Shown here: positions 25,578-33,410 of the stretch, one piece after another | How positions within the stretch are numbered: the stretch's first letter is position 1 | How the letters are laid out: each line of letters starts with the position of its first letter | NCBI RefSeq assembly: GCF_005116715.1 | Contig: NZ_SWCI01000022.1 | Span: 1-33,410, forward strand | Source: Ferrimonas sediminicola | GTDB taxonomy: Bacteria > Pseudomonadota > Gammaproteobacteria > Enterobacterales > Shewanellaceae | DNA: 33,410 nucleotides | Direction of reading: 5' to 3' | The notes under the pieces: generated by a model | Seen by the model: the letters and a program-made list of their open reading frames with translations, nothing else | The model's database searches: none | What the model was told of the DNA's origin: nothing | Translations under genes and position numbers: made by a program

Positions 25578-26740
25578 TCATAGGCGGCGGCAAGCTGACT
25601 GTCCTGCAGCCAAGATCCGTTCATTTCTGATTCAGCCATTATAGGCCGCTCGATGGCTTTCTCCAGCAGTACCTGAACGTCGGGGTCTATCCCCTGCTTG
25701 TCGATAAAGGTGCCGTTGGGGGTGGCGTAGCGGGCGGTGGTTAGCTTGATCGCCCCCTGCTGCCCCATAAGCGGGATCAGGCTCTGTACGGTCCCCTTGC
25801 CGAACGAAGTCTGACCGAACAGGATCGCCTTGTGATGGTCCTTGAGGGCGCCGGCGAGGATCTCCGCCGCCGAGGCGCTGCCCTCGTTGATCAGCACCAC
25901 CACCTCCAACTGGCCCAGGGGGGCGGCGTCGGAGGCGTAGTAGTCGTTGTTGGCGTCGAGGAAGCGGCCGTGGGTGGAGACGATCAACCCGGCATCGAGA
26001 AACATGTCGGCCACCTGCACCGCGGCATCAAACATGCCACCGGGGTTGTTACGCAGGTCGAGGATCAGTTGCTGCACCCCCTCCTGGCGGATGCGATCGC
26101 TGAAGCGAGCCACCTCCGAGGTGGTCTGGCGGTTGAAGCTGCTGATCTTCAGGTAGCCCACCTGGTGGGGCAGGGATTGGAACTGGGCGCTGTCGATGGT
26201 GATGTTGCTGGGCTGCAGGCTCACCGTCAACGGCATGGGGGACGCCTCCCGCTTCAGGGTGAGGGTCAGGGTACGATCCTCCCGGCTGGCGGTCTTGATG
26301 TAGCGGATCAGCTGTTCCATGGTGTCCGGGGTGGCGGCCAGGTCATCGACCCGCACCAGGATGTCGCCGGGCTTGATGCCGGCATAGTGGGCCGAGCTAT
26401 GTGCCAGCGGGGTGATCACCTGCACCACCCCCTCCTCGATGCTCACCTCGATGCCATAGCCGTAGTAATGGCCGTCGTTGGCCTCCCTGAGCAGCGCCAG
26501 GGTCTGCGGCGTCAGGTAGGTGGAGTGGGGATCCAGGGCTTCGAACAGTCCCTTGAGGGCGCCCTCCAGCATCGCCTGACGATCCACAGGATCGACGTAG
26601 TAGTACTCGACGATGTCCTGCACCGTGACGATCAGTTCCCGGGCTTCCTCCAGTGTCGGCGCCGCCACCTCCTTGTGTTCTTCCGCCAGTGGACTGAATA
26701 CCAGCAGAATGCCGACCAGCAAGGCAAACAGTTGCGGCAT
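25550..26740 (-). CDS. C-terminal processing peptidase, S41 family
   Basis: This exported serine protease of 396 residues has an N-terminal hydrophobic segment (about 4-18), a helical N-domain, a PDZ domain (about 95-170, GYGIEVSIEEGVVQVITPL, GIKPGDILVRVDD) and the S41 catalytic core. The catalytic Ser is at 290 in EGSASAAEI and the catalytic Lys at 315 in SFGKGTVQS, the expected 25 residues apart. LRNNPGG is the oxyanion-region motif. It lies between envC and yibQ, as in Vibrio and Shewanella; a role in processing envelope proteins is plausible but unproven. The ATG has AGAGGG eight bases upstream. Confidence 0.92.
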   Translation of the reverse strand: MPQLFALLVGILLVFSPLAEEHKEVAAPTLEEARELIVTVQDIVEYYYVDPVDRQAMLEGALKGLFEALDPHSTYLTPQTLALLREANDGHYYGYGIEVSIEEGVVQVITPLAHSSAHYAGIKPGDILVRVDDLAATPDTMEQLIRYIKTASREDRTLTLTLKREASPMPLTVSLQPSNITIDSAQFQSLPHQVGYLKISSFNRQTTSEVARFSDRIRQEGVQQLILDLRNNPGGMFDAAVQVADMFLDAGLIVSTHGRFLDANNDYYASDAAPLGQLEVVVLINEGSASAAEILAGALKDHHKAILFGQTSFGKGTVQSLIPLMGQQGAIKLTTARYATPNGTFIDKQGIDPDVQVLLEKAIERPIMAESEMNGSWLQDSQLAAAYEWLLQPSRE

Positions 26741-26774
26741 AGCGCGTACCCTCTGGCCACGTTAGGGGGCTGTT

Positions 26775-27914
26775 TTACCGCCTTCTGAGGTAGGGGGCAG
26801 GGTCCACAGCGAGTCCCCGATGACGGATTTCAAAGTATAGTCCGCTATCGGACTGTCCGCCCGAGTCGCCGCTGAGGGCGATCACCTCGCCCCCCTCCAC
26901 CCGGTCACCCACCTCCTTGAGCAGGCTCTGGGCGTGGCCGTAGAGGCTGAGGTACTCGTCGCCATGATCCACCACCACCACCATGCCGTAACCACGCAGC
27001 CAGTCGGCGAACACCACCTGACCCGGGGCGACCACTTCCACGTTGCGACCCTCGCGGGCGGCGATCAGCAGGCCGTTCCACCTGAGCTGACCCTGGCGGT
27101 GGCTGCCGAAGCGGTGTTTTACCTTGCCGGGCAGGGGCCAGTCCAGTTTGCCCTTGAGCTTCTTCAGCCCCTCCAGGGGGACCGGACGGGCGGCGAGGGC
27201 GGCCAGGGCCTCCTCGATGGCCTGGGCCAGGATCTCACTGTCCACCTCCAGCTGATTGAGCCGGCGGCTCTCCCGCTTCAGCTGGGATTCCAGCTTGGCC
27301 AGGGTCTGCTCGCGCTTCTTCTGCTGCTGACGCAGGGATTGCTGCTGGTTGTCCAGTTTCTCCTGGGTACGCTCCAGCTGCGCCTTGCGTTCCAGTTGCC
27401 GGCGGTGGTTGTCAGTGAGGGCCTGCTTGGTGCTGTCGATCGCCTCCATCGCCTGGATGCGAGCCTGGTTGAGGTAGTGGTAGTAGGTCAGCAGCCGCTG
27501 CTTGTCGGCGCTGTTCTGCTTGAGGAGCAACTGGCCGGTTTCCCCCTGGCCCGCCACCCAGGAGGCGCGGATCTGGGCGGCCAGCTGCCGCTGCTGCTGC
27601 TCATATTGTCGCTCCAGGGCCGTCTGTTCCCTGGCCAGCTCCGCCAGCTGGGTATTGAGACTGGCCAGCTTGTTGCGGTTGGCCCGAATGGCCGCCGCCT
27701 GCTTGCTGATGGCCAACTCGTCCTGGCGCAGGGCCTTGCTGGCCTTGTCGCGGCTGGACTGGCTGGCGATCAGCTTGGACTGGCTGGCCTTGATCTGCTT
27801 CTGCAGCTGCGCGAGTTGCTGCTGCTGCCGGTCGATCGCCTCCTGGCTGGCGGCCAGGGGCAGGCTCAACAGGCCCGCCACCAGGGCGGGCCACAGGAAC
27901 GACACGAGCCTCAT
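26775..27914 (-). CDS. envC: Murein hydrolase activator EnvC
   Basis: EnvC is the periplasmic activator of amidases AmiA and AmiB during cell separation, recruited by FtsEX. The 379-residue protein has a signal peptide (MRLVSFLWPALVAGLLSLPLA), a long coiled coil (about 22-240, rich in Gln, Lys and Leu) and a C-terminal LytM domain (about 255-375). The LytM metal residues are degenerate: the usual HxxxD position reads RWNGLLIAA and the HxH position is not preserved (SLYGHAQS), as expected for an activator without its own hydrolase activity. It starts one base after the gpmI stop, so they are probably co-transcribed. Both ftsE and ftsX are in this window. Confidence 0.94.
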   Translation of the reverse strand: MRLVSFLWPALVAGLLSLPLAASQEAIDRQQQQLAQLQKQIKASQSKLIASQSSRDKASKALRQDELAISKQAAAIRANRNKLASLNTQLAELAREQTALERQYEQQQRQLAAQIRASWVAGQGETGQLLLKQNSADKQRLLTYYHYLNQARIQAMEAIDSTKQALTDNHRRQLERKAQLERTQEKLDNQQQSLRQQQKKREQTLAKLESQLKRESRRLNQLEVDSEILAQAIEEALAALAARPVPLEGLKKLKGKLDWPLPGKVKHRFGSHRQGQLRWNGLLIAAREGRNVEVVAPGQVVFADWLRGYGMVVVVDHGDEYLSLYGHAQSLLKEVGDRVEGGEVIALSGDSGGQSDSGLYFEIRHRGLAVDPAPYLRRR

Positions 27915-27915
27915 T

Positions 27916-29451
27916 TCAGTCGGCCAGGGTGACGATGGGGATGCCGGTCATCTCCTCGGGGATCGCCAGGCCCATCAGGTGCAGCATGGTGGGGGCCACG
28001 TCGGAGAGGCGGCCACCTTCACGAACCTGGGCGTTTCGGCCCACGTAGATGAAGGGAACGGGCTCGCTGGTGTGGGCGGTGTGCGCCTGGCCGGTGGAGG
28101 CGTCGCACATCTGCTCGGCGTTGCCGTGGTCGGCGGTGATCAGGCACTCGCCGCCGACCCGCTCCAGGGCCTCCAGCACACGCTGGATGCTGGCGTCGAC
28201 CGCCTCACAGGCCTTCACCGCAGCGTCGAAGTCACCGGTGTGACCTACCATGTCGCCGTTGGGGTAGTTGCAGATGATGGCGTCGAAGTTGCCGTTTTCG
28301 ATGGCGTCCACCAGCTTGTCGGTCAGCTCAAGGCTGCTCATCTCCGGCTGCAGATCGTAGGTGGCCACATTGGGAGATTTCACCAGGATCCGCTCCTCAC
28401 CCTCGAACGGCTGCTCGATGCCGCCGTTGAAGAAGAAGGTGACGTGGGCGTACTTCTCGGTCTCGGAGATGCGCAACTGGCGCTTGCCTTGATTGGCCAT
28501 CAGTTCACCGAAGGTGTTCTTCAGCGACTCGGGCGGGAAGGCGCAGCTGGTGTGGATGTCGGCGGCGTATTCGGTCAGCATCACGAAGTCGGCCAGCTTG
28601 GGCGCCTTCGCCTTGGTGAAACCGTTGAAGTCGGCGTCCACGAAGGCGCGGGTCAGCTGGCGGGCGCGGTCGGCACGGAAGTTCATGAAGATCACTGCAT
28701 CGCCGTCGTTGAAGGTGGCGTCGGCGATGATGGAGGAGGGGGCGACGAACTCGTCGTTCTCATTCCGATCGTAGGCGGCCTGCAGCGCTTCGGTGGCGCT
28801 GGTGTAGCTGTGGTCGCTCTTGCCCAGGGTCAGCAGATCATAGGCGGCCTGCACCCGCTCCCAGCGCTGGTCACGGTCCATGGCGTAGTAGCGGCCGACG
28901 ATGGAGCCGATGCTGCCGCAGTTAAGCTCATTGAACAGGGCATCGAAACGCACCAGGGAGTCGTGGGCGGATCGAGGCGGGGTGTCGCGGCCGTCGAGGA
29001 AGCCGTGCAGGTACACCCGCTTGGCACCGCGCTCGGCGGCCAGGCGGATGGCGGCCTCCAGGTGGTCCTCGTGGCTGTGCACGCCGCCCGGTGAGAGCAG
29101 TCCCATGATGTGGACGGCGCCGTCGTTGGCCACCGCCTTGTCCACGGCCGCACACAGCACCGGGTTATGGTTGAACTCGCCGTCGTCGATGGACTTGCCG
29201 ATGCGGGTCAGGTCCTGATAGACGATGCGGCCTGCGCCCAGATTGATGTGGCCCACTTCGGAGTTACCCATCTGACCGTCGGGCAGGCCGACATCCTGGC
29301 CGGATCCGGAGATCAGGGTGGAGGGGTAGTCGCGGAACAGGCGATCCATATTGGGGGTGCTGGCCCTGCTGATGGCGTTGTCATCGGCGTCGGGCCGGTG
29401 GCCCCAGCCGTCCAGGATCAGGAGGGCAAGTGGGGTAGTGCGCTTGGTCAT
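27916..29451 (-). CDS. gpmI: 2,3-bisphosphoglycerate-independent phosphoglycerate mutase
   Basis: This enzyme interconverts 3- and 2-phosphoglycerate in glycolysis and gluconeogenesis with two Mn2+ ions. It has 511 residues, normal for the family, and belongs to the alkaline-phosphatase superfamily. LLILDGWG (metal Asp), the phospho-serine loop [52 protein letters not shown] and the late [11 protein letters not shown] metal motif are all present. The ATG has AAAGGA seven bases before it. A HexR-like operator lies 95 bp upstream. It leads the gpmI-envC-ctpA-yibQ series. Confidence 0.97.
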   Translation of the reverse strand: MTKRTTPLALLILDGWGHRPDADDNAISRASTPNMDRLFRDYPSTLISGSGQDVGLPDGQMGNSEVGHINLGAGRIVYQDLTRIGKSIDDGEFNHNPVLCAAVDKAVANDGAVHIMGLLSPGGVHSHEDHLEAAIRLAAERGAKRVYLHGFLDGRDTPPRSAHDSLVRFDALFNELNCGSIGSIVGRYYAMDRDQRWERVQAAYDLLTLGKSDHSYTSATEALQAAYDRNENDEFVAPSSIIADATFNDGDAVIFMNFRADRARQLTRAFVDADFNGFTKAKAPKLADFVMLTEYAADIHTSCAFPPESLKNTFGELMANQGKRQLRISETEKYAHVTFFFNGGIEQPFEGEERILVKSPNVATYDLQPEMSSLELTDKLVDAIENGNFDAIICNYPNGDMVGHTGDFDAAVKACEAVDASIQRVLEALERVGGECLITADHGNAEQMCDASTGQAHTAHTSEPVPFIYVGRNAQVREGGRLSDVAPTMLHLMGLAIPEEMTGIPIVTLAD

Positions 29452-29545
29452 CTACTATCCTTTCTGCCGTCGAGGCAATCGCAAATAAAACTGCTGTCAG
29501 TGTACAACGTAACCAGCGATCTTCTCCAGATCGCCGCGGCAAAAT

Positions 29546-29560
29546 TGTAATTTTATTACA
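29546..29560. promoter_or_regulatory. HexR-like operator in the gpmI/yibN gap
   Basis: TGTAAT-TTT-ATTACA is a perfect inverted repeat with a 3-base centre. It matches the HexR consensus TGTAATwwwATTACA described for central-carbon genes of Shewanella and relatives; HexR is an RpiR-family regulator responding to KDPG. The site is 95 bp upstream of gpmI and 129 bp upstream of yibN. Control of gpmI is the likely meaning; the position of the promoter relative to the site is not determined. Confidence 0.65.
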
Positions 29561-29615
29561 TCCCGATTTCCGCCCCGGCTGTGATCCGGCCCCCGTCCTG
29601 GCTGGTCACAAGCAC

Positions 29616-29643
29616 TTCACATGCCGGGGGATCCGGTTATACT
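29616..29643 (+). promoter_or_regulatory. Sigma-70 type promoter for yibN
   Basis: TTCACA (29616-29621) and TATACT (29638-29643) are separated by 16 bp; each differs from consensus at one position. They lie 45 bp upstream of the yibN start in the divergent gap with gpmI. Predicted by eye only. Confidence 0.5.
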
Positions 29644-29688
29644 GGCGACTTTCAGTCCTCTCCAACGTCAACCGAGTTAGGCAAGTTA

Positions 29689-30123
29689 ATGCAGGAATTT
29701 ATCGATTTTCTCGGCCGTCACCCAATGCTGAGTGCGGCCTGGGTGGGTCTGCTGGTGGCCTTCCTGTTCGTCACCATCAAATCCGCCTTCTCCAAGGTTA
29801 AGAGTGTCCCCGCCCAGCAGGCGGTGCAGATGATCAACAAAGAGGACGCCGTGGTGGTGGATGTGCGCGGTGAGGAGGAGTTTCGCAAGGGCCACATCGC
29901 CAACGCCAAGCACCTGCCTCTGGCAGAGATTAAAAATAATCAACTGTCAGGCCTTGAAAACCACAAGAGTGCTCCCATTATAGTTGTGTGTAACGCTGGC
30001 GTGAGCTCCGTACAGGCGGCGCAAATGTTGGTATCCGCAGGTTTTGAGAAGGTCTTCAGCCTGCAGGGCGGCATGACCGATTGGAAGGCGGCCAACCTGT
30101 TGGTGGTGCGCAAGAAGCGCTAA
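29689..30123 (+). CDS. yibN: Membrane-anchored rhodanese-like protein (YibN)
   Basis: This 144-residue protein has an N-terminal membrane helix (about 12-30, MLSAAWVGLLVAFLFVTI) and a single rhodanese domain (about 45-140). The putative active-site cysteine is Cys101 in VVCNAGVSS; DVRGEEEFRKGHIANAKHLP is the typical first half. The order and context match E. coli yibN next to gpmI. Upstream in-frame starts (from 29581) read through the promoter, so the ATG at 29689 is preferred. In E. coli grxC stands between yibN and secB; here it is absent and a 139-bp gap is found. Sulfur-transfer or chaperone-like roles have been proposed for the family, but none is certain. Confidence 0.92.
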   Translation: MQEFIDFLGRHPMLSAAWVGLLVAFLFVTIKSAFSKVKSVPAQQAVQMINKEDAVVVDVRGEEEFRKGHIANAKHLPLAEIKNNQLSGLENHKSAPIIVVCNAGVSSVQAAQMLVSAGFEKVFSLQGGMTDWKAANLLVVRKKR

Positions 30124-30262
30124 GCCTCTTCCGGGTCGCGCAAAAAAACGATATGGATGGCGACACTCTCAGCTTCAGACCGGCCCGGCGCGACCGCCGC
30201 ACCCAGGTTCAGGAGTCTCGAGGCGCCCAGAATGACGACAACAATATTTAGGATTTAGACAA

Positions 30263-30748
30263 ATGGCAGAAGCAGCTAACAACGCAGCCAATGAGCAGGC
30301 CGCACCACAGTTCCAGATTCAGCGCGTTTACACCAAAGACATCTCCTTCGAGACTCCCAACTCTCCCGCCATCTTCCAGAAAGAGTGGAAGCCTGAAGTT
30401 AAGCTGGACCTGGACACCCGCAGCAACAAGCTGGCCGACGACGTGTACGAAGTGGTACTGAACATCACCGTTACCACCAAGGTTGAAGACGAAGTGGCCT
30501 TCCTGTGCGAAGTTCAGCAGGCCGGTATCTTCTCCATTGCCAACCTGTCCGAGCCCCAGCTGGCCCACGCCCTGGGCGCCGGTTGCCCCAACATCCTGTT
30601 CCCCTACGCTCGTGAAGCCGTTGCCAGCATGGTTAACCGCGGTACCTTCCCGCCTCTGAACCTGGCGCCGGTGAACTTCGACGCCCTGTTTGCCCAGTAC
30701 GTTCAGCGCCAGCAGGAGCAAGCCGCTGCCGAGCAAGCTGACGCCTAA
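30263..30748 (+). CDS. secB: Protein-export chaperone SecB
   Basis: SecB keeps secretory precursors unfolded and delivers them to SecA. The 161-residue protein has the standard core: [26 protein letters not shown], the SecA-contacting acidic strand [17 protein letters not shown], and [37 protein letters not shown]. The N-terminal tail ([12 protein letters not shown]) and the C-terminal Ala/Gln/Glu-rich tail are typical disordered ends. The ATG has AGGAT upstream. It is followed by gpsA after 13 bp, the usual pairing. Confidence 0.97.
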   Translation: MAEAANNAANEQAAPQFQIQRVYTKDISFETPNSPAIFQKEWKPEVKLDLDTRSNKLADDVYEVVLNITVTTKVEDEVAFLCEVQQAGIFSIANLSEPQLAHALGAGCPNILFPYAREAVASMVNRGTFPPLNLAPVNFDALFAQYVQRQQEQAAAEQADA

Positions 30749-30761
30749 GGGAGCGAGTCAG

Positions 30762-31766
30762 TTGACTGAACAAGCCGCAGTAACGGTGTTGGGGGCGGGG
30801 TCCTATGGCACCGCCCTCGCCATTTCCCTGGCCCGAAATGGTCATCGCACCATCATCTGGGGACACCTGCCGGACCACATGGAACGGCTGGAGCAGGAGC
30901 GTCGCAACGAGGAGTTCCTCCCCGGCGTCGACTTCCCCGATGAGCTGATCGTGGAGGCGGACCTGGGCAAGGCCCTGGCCGCCAGCCGCAACGTGCTGGT
31001 GGTGGTGCCGAGCCATGTGTTCGCCCTGGTGTTGAAGCAGGCCCAACCCCTGCTGCGCGCCGACGCCCGGGTGGTCTGGGCCACCAAGGGTCTGGAGCCT
31101 GAAACCGGCCGCCTGCTGCAGGATGTGGCCCGGGAGATCCTGGGTGAACAGATTCCGCTGGCGGTGATGTCCGGCCCCACCTTCGCCAAGGAGATGGCCG
31201 CCGGCCTGCCCACCGCCATCTCGCTGGCCTCCACCGACGACGAGTTCGCCGAAGAGATGGCCAGCCTGATGCACTGTGGCACCTGGCTTCGGGTGTACCG
31301 CAACGCCGACTTTATCGGCATGCAGCTTGGGGGGGCGGTGAAGAACGTCATCGCCATCGGCGCCGGCATGTCCGACGGCATCGGCTTCGGTGCCAACGCC
31401 CGCACCGCGCTGATCACCCGTGGGCTGGTGGAGCTGTGCCGCCTGGGCTGTGCCCTGGGGGCCGACAAGAACACCTTCATGGGGATGGCGGGCCTGGGAG
31501 ATCTGGTGCTGACCTGTACCGACAACCAGTCACGAAACCGTCGCTTCGGCCTGGCCCTGGGTCAGGGTAAGGATGTGGACACCGCCCAGGCCGAGATCGG
31601 TCAGGTGGTGGAGGGGTATCGCAACACCAAGGAGGTGTACATGCTGGCCAAGCGGGTCGGTGTGGAGATGCCCATCACCGAACAGCTTTACCAGGTGCTC
31701 TACGAGGGCAAGCCGGTGAAGGAAGCCGCCAAACAACTGCTGTCGCGGGACCCCAAGTCCGAGTAA
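30762..31766 (+). CDS. gpsA: Glycerol-3-phosphate dehydrogenase [NAD(P)+]
   Basis: GpsA reduces dihydroxyacetone phosphate to sn-glycerol 3-phosphate for phospholipid synthesis. The 334-residue protein starts with the nucleotide-binding [14 protein letters not shown] (8-21) and shows [31 protein letters not shown], the catalytic-lysine stretch [17 protein letters not shown] and the NQSRNRRFG loop. The start is TTG at 30762, with AAGGGAG seven bases before it; the longer frame overlaps secB. The stop codon TAA (31764-31766) coincides with the terminal TAATACC of the MITE-like element that follows, so the C-terminus is defined by that element. Confidence 0.96.
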   Translation: MTEQAAVTVLGAGSYGTALAISLARNGHRTIIWGHLPDHMERLEQERRNEEFLPGVDFPDELIVEADLGKALAASRNVLVVVPSHVFALVLKQAQPLLRADARVVWATKGLEPETGRLLQDVAREILGEQIPLAVMSGPTFAKEMAAGLPTAISLASTDDEFAEEMASLMHCGTWLRVYRNADFIGMQLGGAVKNVIAIGAGMSDGIGFGANARTALITRGLVELCRLGCALGADKNTFMGMAGLGDLVLTCTDNQSRNRRFGLALGQGKDVDTAQAEIGQVVEGYRNTKEVYMLAKRVGVEMPITEQLYQVLYEGKPVKEAAKQLLSRDPKSE

Positions 31767-31929
31767 TACCTATTTCATTGAGTAAGTGGTCAATCTGGTG
31801 CGCCGGAGAAATTGTTCCAATCAAGGCGCAGGACGCAGCTGCTAGTCGTTCTACCAGTAAGTCCTGCAACGCAGAGTAGAGCAATTTAAGCCAGCAATAG
31901 CGATCAGTTATTTATTGAAGTTGGTATAA
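31764..31929. mobile_element. MITE-like inverted-repeat element abutting gpsA
   Basis: The 166-bp stretch starts TAATACC and ends GGTATAA. The outer arms (TAATACCTATTTCATTGAG against CTTTATTGAAGTTGGTATAA-like sequence on the right) are imperfect inverted repeats, about 12 of 17 bases pairing near the tips. The interior (GGCGCAGGACGCAGCTGCTAGTCGTTCTA, then AAGTCCTGCAACGCAG) resembles a dispersed element I recall from Shewanella and other marine gammaproteobacteria; I could not test this. It has no gene. Its first bases form the gpsA stop codon. Confidence 0.65.
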
Positions 31930-31954
31930 AATGGCCGATGGTCAAAGTGATTCC

Positions 31955-31980
31955 AAAGGGATGCAGCCGCATCCCTTTTT
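31955..31980 (+). terminator. Terminator after gpsA and the MITE-like element
   Basis: AAAGGGATGC-AGCC-GCATCCCTTTTT forms a 10-bp stem with a 4-base loop and a T-run. It lies 18 bp before the yhiN start and would end transcription coming from secB-gpsA across the element. Confidence 0.85.
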
Positions 31981-31997
31981 GTTTTTAGGTGAAGTCA

Positions 31998-33185
31998 ATG
32001 AATCTTGAAACTGAGGTGCTGGTGATCGGCGCCGGCGCCGCCGGACTGATGTGTGCCGCCACCGCCGCGGCCCGGGGCCGCAGGGTGATGGTGATCGATC
32101 ACGCCAAGCAGGCGGGCAGGAAGATCCTCATCAGCGGTGGCGGCCGCTGCAACTTCACCAACCTCTACGTGGAGCCGGCCAACTACCTGTGCAGCAATCC
32201 CCACTTCGTCAAGTCCGCCCTGGCCCAATACACCCAGTGGGATTTCATCGACCTGGTGGTGCGCCACAACATCCCCTATCACGAGCGTGACCATGGCCAG
32301 CTGTTCTGCGACGACAGCGCCAAGGATATCGTGCGGATGCTGCTGGACGAGTGCGACAGGGGGCAGGTGCAGCTGCGGCTGCGCACCGAGATCGAGTCGG
32401 TGAGCCGGCTGGAGGGCGGGTTTGTGGTGGCCACCAGCATCGGCCGCATCCAGAGCCAGTCGCTGGTGGTGGCCACCGGCGGCCTCTCCATGCCCAAGCT
32501 GGGGGCGACCCCCTACGGCTATAAGCTGGCGCAGCAGTTTGGCCTCAAGCTCAGGCCCACCCGTGCCGGGCTGGTGCCCTTCACCCTGCAACCCGAGGAG
32601 AAGCAACACTTCGAGCCGTTGTCGGGCATCAGCCTGACCGCCAACGTGGCCGCCCGGCGCGGACCCGCCTTCACCGAGCAGCTGCTGATCACCCACCGCG
32701 GCCTTTCCGGTCCCTGTGTGCTGCAGGCGTCCAACTACCGCGAGCCCGGCGAGGGGGTCACCATCGACCTGCTGCCCTCGGTGGATCTGACCGAGGCGCT
32801 GGCCCAGGCCCGGGAGCGGCATCCCAAGCGCCAGCTCTCCACCTGGCTCTCCGAGCATCTGCCGGGACGGCTGGCGGACACCCTGATCGCCTACCATGGC
32901 TGGCCCAACCAGCCCCTGGGGCAGCTGAACCGGGCCACCCTGACCGACATTCCGGAGCAGCTCAATCGCTGGCAGCTGAAGCCCGGCGGGGACGAGGGCT
33001 ACCGCACCGCCGAGGTGACCCTGGGCGGGGTGGACACCGATGAGCTCAGCTCCAAGACCATGGAGTGCAAGACGGTCCCTGGCCTCTACTTCGTCGGCGA
33101 GGTGATGGACGTCACCGGCTGGCTGGGTGGCTTCAACTTCCAGTGGGCCTGGGCCTCCGGCCATGTGGCGGGGTTGCATGCCTGA
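31998..33185 (+). CDS. yhiN: HI0933-family flavoprotein (NAD(P)/FAD-dependent oxidoreductase, YhiN-like)
   Basis: This 395-residue flavoprotein begins with an FAD-binding Rossmann motif VLVIGAGAAGLMCAATAAARG, followed by the family signature KQAGRKILISGGGRCNFTN. It ends with the second FAD segment GLYFVGEVMDVTGWLGGFNFQWAWASGHVAG. This layout is that of the HI0933/YhiN group, related to BaiN; the physiological reaction is not established. The ATG at 31998 has AGGTGA five bases upstream; a GTG at 31989 is an in-frame alternative. It is preceded by a terminator, so it must have its own promoter, and it is followed after 162 bp by an IS3-family element. Confidence 0.9.
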   Translation: MNLETEVLVIGAGAAGLMCAATAAARGRRVMVIDHAKQAGRKILISGGGRCNFTNLYVEPANYLCSNPHFVKSALAQYTQWDFIDLVVRHNIPYHERDHGQLFCDDSAKDIVRMLLDECDRGQVQLRLRTEIESVSRLEGGFVVATSIGRIQSQSLVVATGGLSMPKLGATPYGYKLAQQFGLKLRPTRAGLVPFTLQPEEKQHFEPLSGISLTANVAARRGPAFTEQLLITHRGLSGPCVLQASNYREPGEGVTIDLLPSVDLTEALAQARERHPKRQLSTWLSEHLPGRLADTLIAYHGWPNQPLGQLNRATLTDIPEQLNRWQLKPGGDEGYRTAEVTLGGVDTDELSSKTMECKTVPGLYFVGEVMDVTGWLGGFNFQWAWASGHVAGLHA

Positions 33186-33198
33186 GGTTGTATTGGCA

Positions 33199-33266
33199 CA
33201 ATAAAGTTTGTACATAGCTCCTAAAGTTTGTACATAAGGTCATTTTGGAACAATAAAGTTTGTACA
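33199..33266 (+). repeat. Three copies of TAAAGTTTGTACA at the left edge of the insertion sequence
   Basis: TAAAGTTTGTACA occurs at 33202-33214, 33222-33234 and 33254-33266, with start-to-start distances of 20 and 32 bp. The outer copies are identical over the longer CAATAAAGTTTGTACA. The third copy runs into the presumed IS end (TGTACACTGCG...). They could be transposase-binding repeats or footprints of repeated insertion. Confidence 0.7.
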
Positions 33267-33314
33267 CTGCGTTACACTTCACTTGAATAGCCCCCACTTC
33301 CATAGACACCCCAA

Positions 33315-33331
33315 AGCCTTACAATAAGGCT
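33315..33331 (+). other. Hairpin upstream of transposase start
   Basis: AGCCTTA-CAA-TAAGGCT is a perfect 7-bp stem, 16 bp upstream of the transposase ATG and eight bases before its ribosome-binding site. In several insertion sequences a leader hairpin limits translation from outside transcripts; that role here is inferred. Confidence 0.4.
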
Positions 33332-33347
33332 CCCATTTGGAGGTGTT

Positions 33348-33410
33348 ATGTCCAGCCAGCGTTACCCAGAAGAGTTCAAGAAAGAAGCCGTCAAACAGGT
33401 CACGGATCGT
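33348..33410 (+). CDS. IS3-family transposase OrfA (5' part, cut by the window end)
   Basis: The 21 visible residues (MSSQRYPEEFKKEAVKQVTD, then Arg) are the typical start of IS3-family OrfA proteins, whose helix-turn-helix domain begins with this RYPEEFKxEAV pattern. GGAGG is five bases before the ATG. The rest lies beyond the window. The left end of the element is probably within 33254-33290 (TGTACACTGCGTTACACTTC...). Confidence 0.85.
   Translation, partial: MSSQRYPEEFKKEAVKQVTDR

Noticed and set aside
27502-29094. 530-codon plus-strand frame opposite envC and gpmI
   Set aside because: It is the complement of strongly conserved genes and has a Val/Gly/His-rich translation with no recognisable domain.
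33199-33266. Possible CRISPR-like short repeats
   Set aside because: Only three copies of 13 bp with unequal spacing (7 and 19 bp between them), directly at an insertion-sequence end; no cas genes in the window.

Overview
This 33.4 kb window looks like ordinary chromosome of a GC-rich marine gammaproteobacterium. Gene order (rsmD-ftsY-ftsE-ftsX-rpoH; gpmI-envC-ctpA-yibQ divergent from yibN-secB-gpsA; hutI divergent from hutC-hutU-hutH), the type of enolase-phosphatase and the operator types point to the Shewanella/Ferrimonas neighbourhood. The high GC suits Ferrimonas, but the genus is inferred, not shown.

Layout. 1-477 holds no recognisable gene. It has repeat-like palindromes, then a FadR-type operator and a CRP-like palindrome upstream of a long-chain acyl-CoA synthetase gene (478-2316), followed by a hotdog thioesterase. 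A bidirectional terminator separates these from a minus-strand methionine-salvage enolase-phosphatase (mtnC). 3571-8856 is the histidine-utilisation cluster: hutI faces away from hutC-hutU-hutH, with a HutC operator between them. 8965-15486 is a mixed block: YbdG-type mechanosensitive channel, PlsC-like acyltransferase, secreted NTF2-like protein, ZIP-like metal transporter, a divergent HD-GYP/GGDEF pair for cyclic-di-GMP turnover, DUF1145 and rsmD. 15611-19452 is ftsY-ftsE-ftsX-rpoH.

19522-24770 is the accessory and partly decayed part. It holds a small cysteine-cluster protein, the C-terminal remnant of an NTF2-like gene, and a minus-strand ABC efflux operon (adaptor, ATPase, permease). The permease is split by what looks like an internal deletion, and the adaptor is preceded by a possible 15-residue leader ORF and a small secreted-type protein whose signal peptide looks frameshifted.

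24759-29451 returns to conserved cell-envelope and glycolysis genes (yibQ, ctpA, envC, gpmI), with a HexR-like operator in the gpmI/yibN gap. Then come yibN, secB and gpsA. A MITE-like inverted-repeat element directly abuts gpsA and supplies its stop codon. A yhiN-type flavoprotein follows, and the window ends in the left end of an IS3-family element with three copies of a short repeat.

I found no CRISPR array, tRNA, rRNA, prophage or defence island. The most informative observations are regulatory sites (FadR, HutC and HexR types), the decaying ABC locus, the MITE that supplies a stop codon, the in-frame hexanucleotide repeat in ftsY, a possible AUC start for yibQ, and the altered catalytic motif of MtnC.
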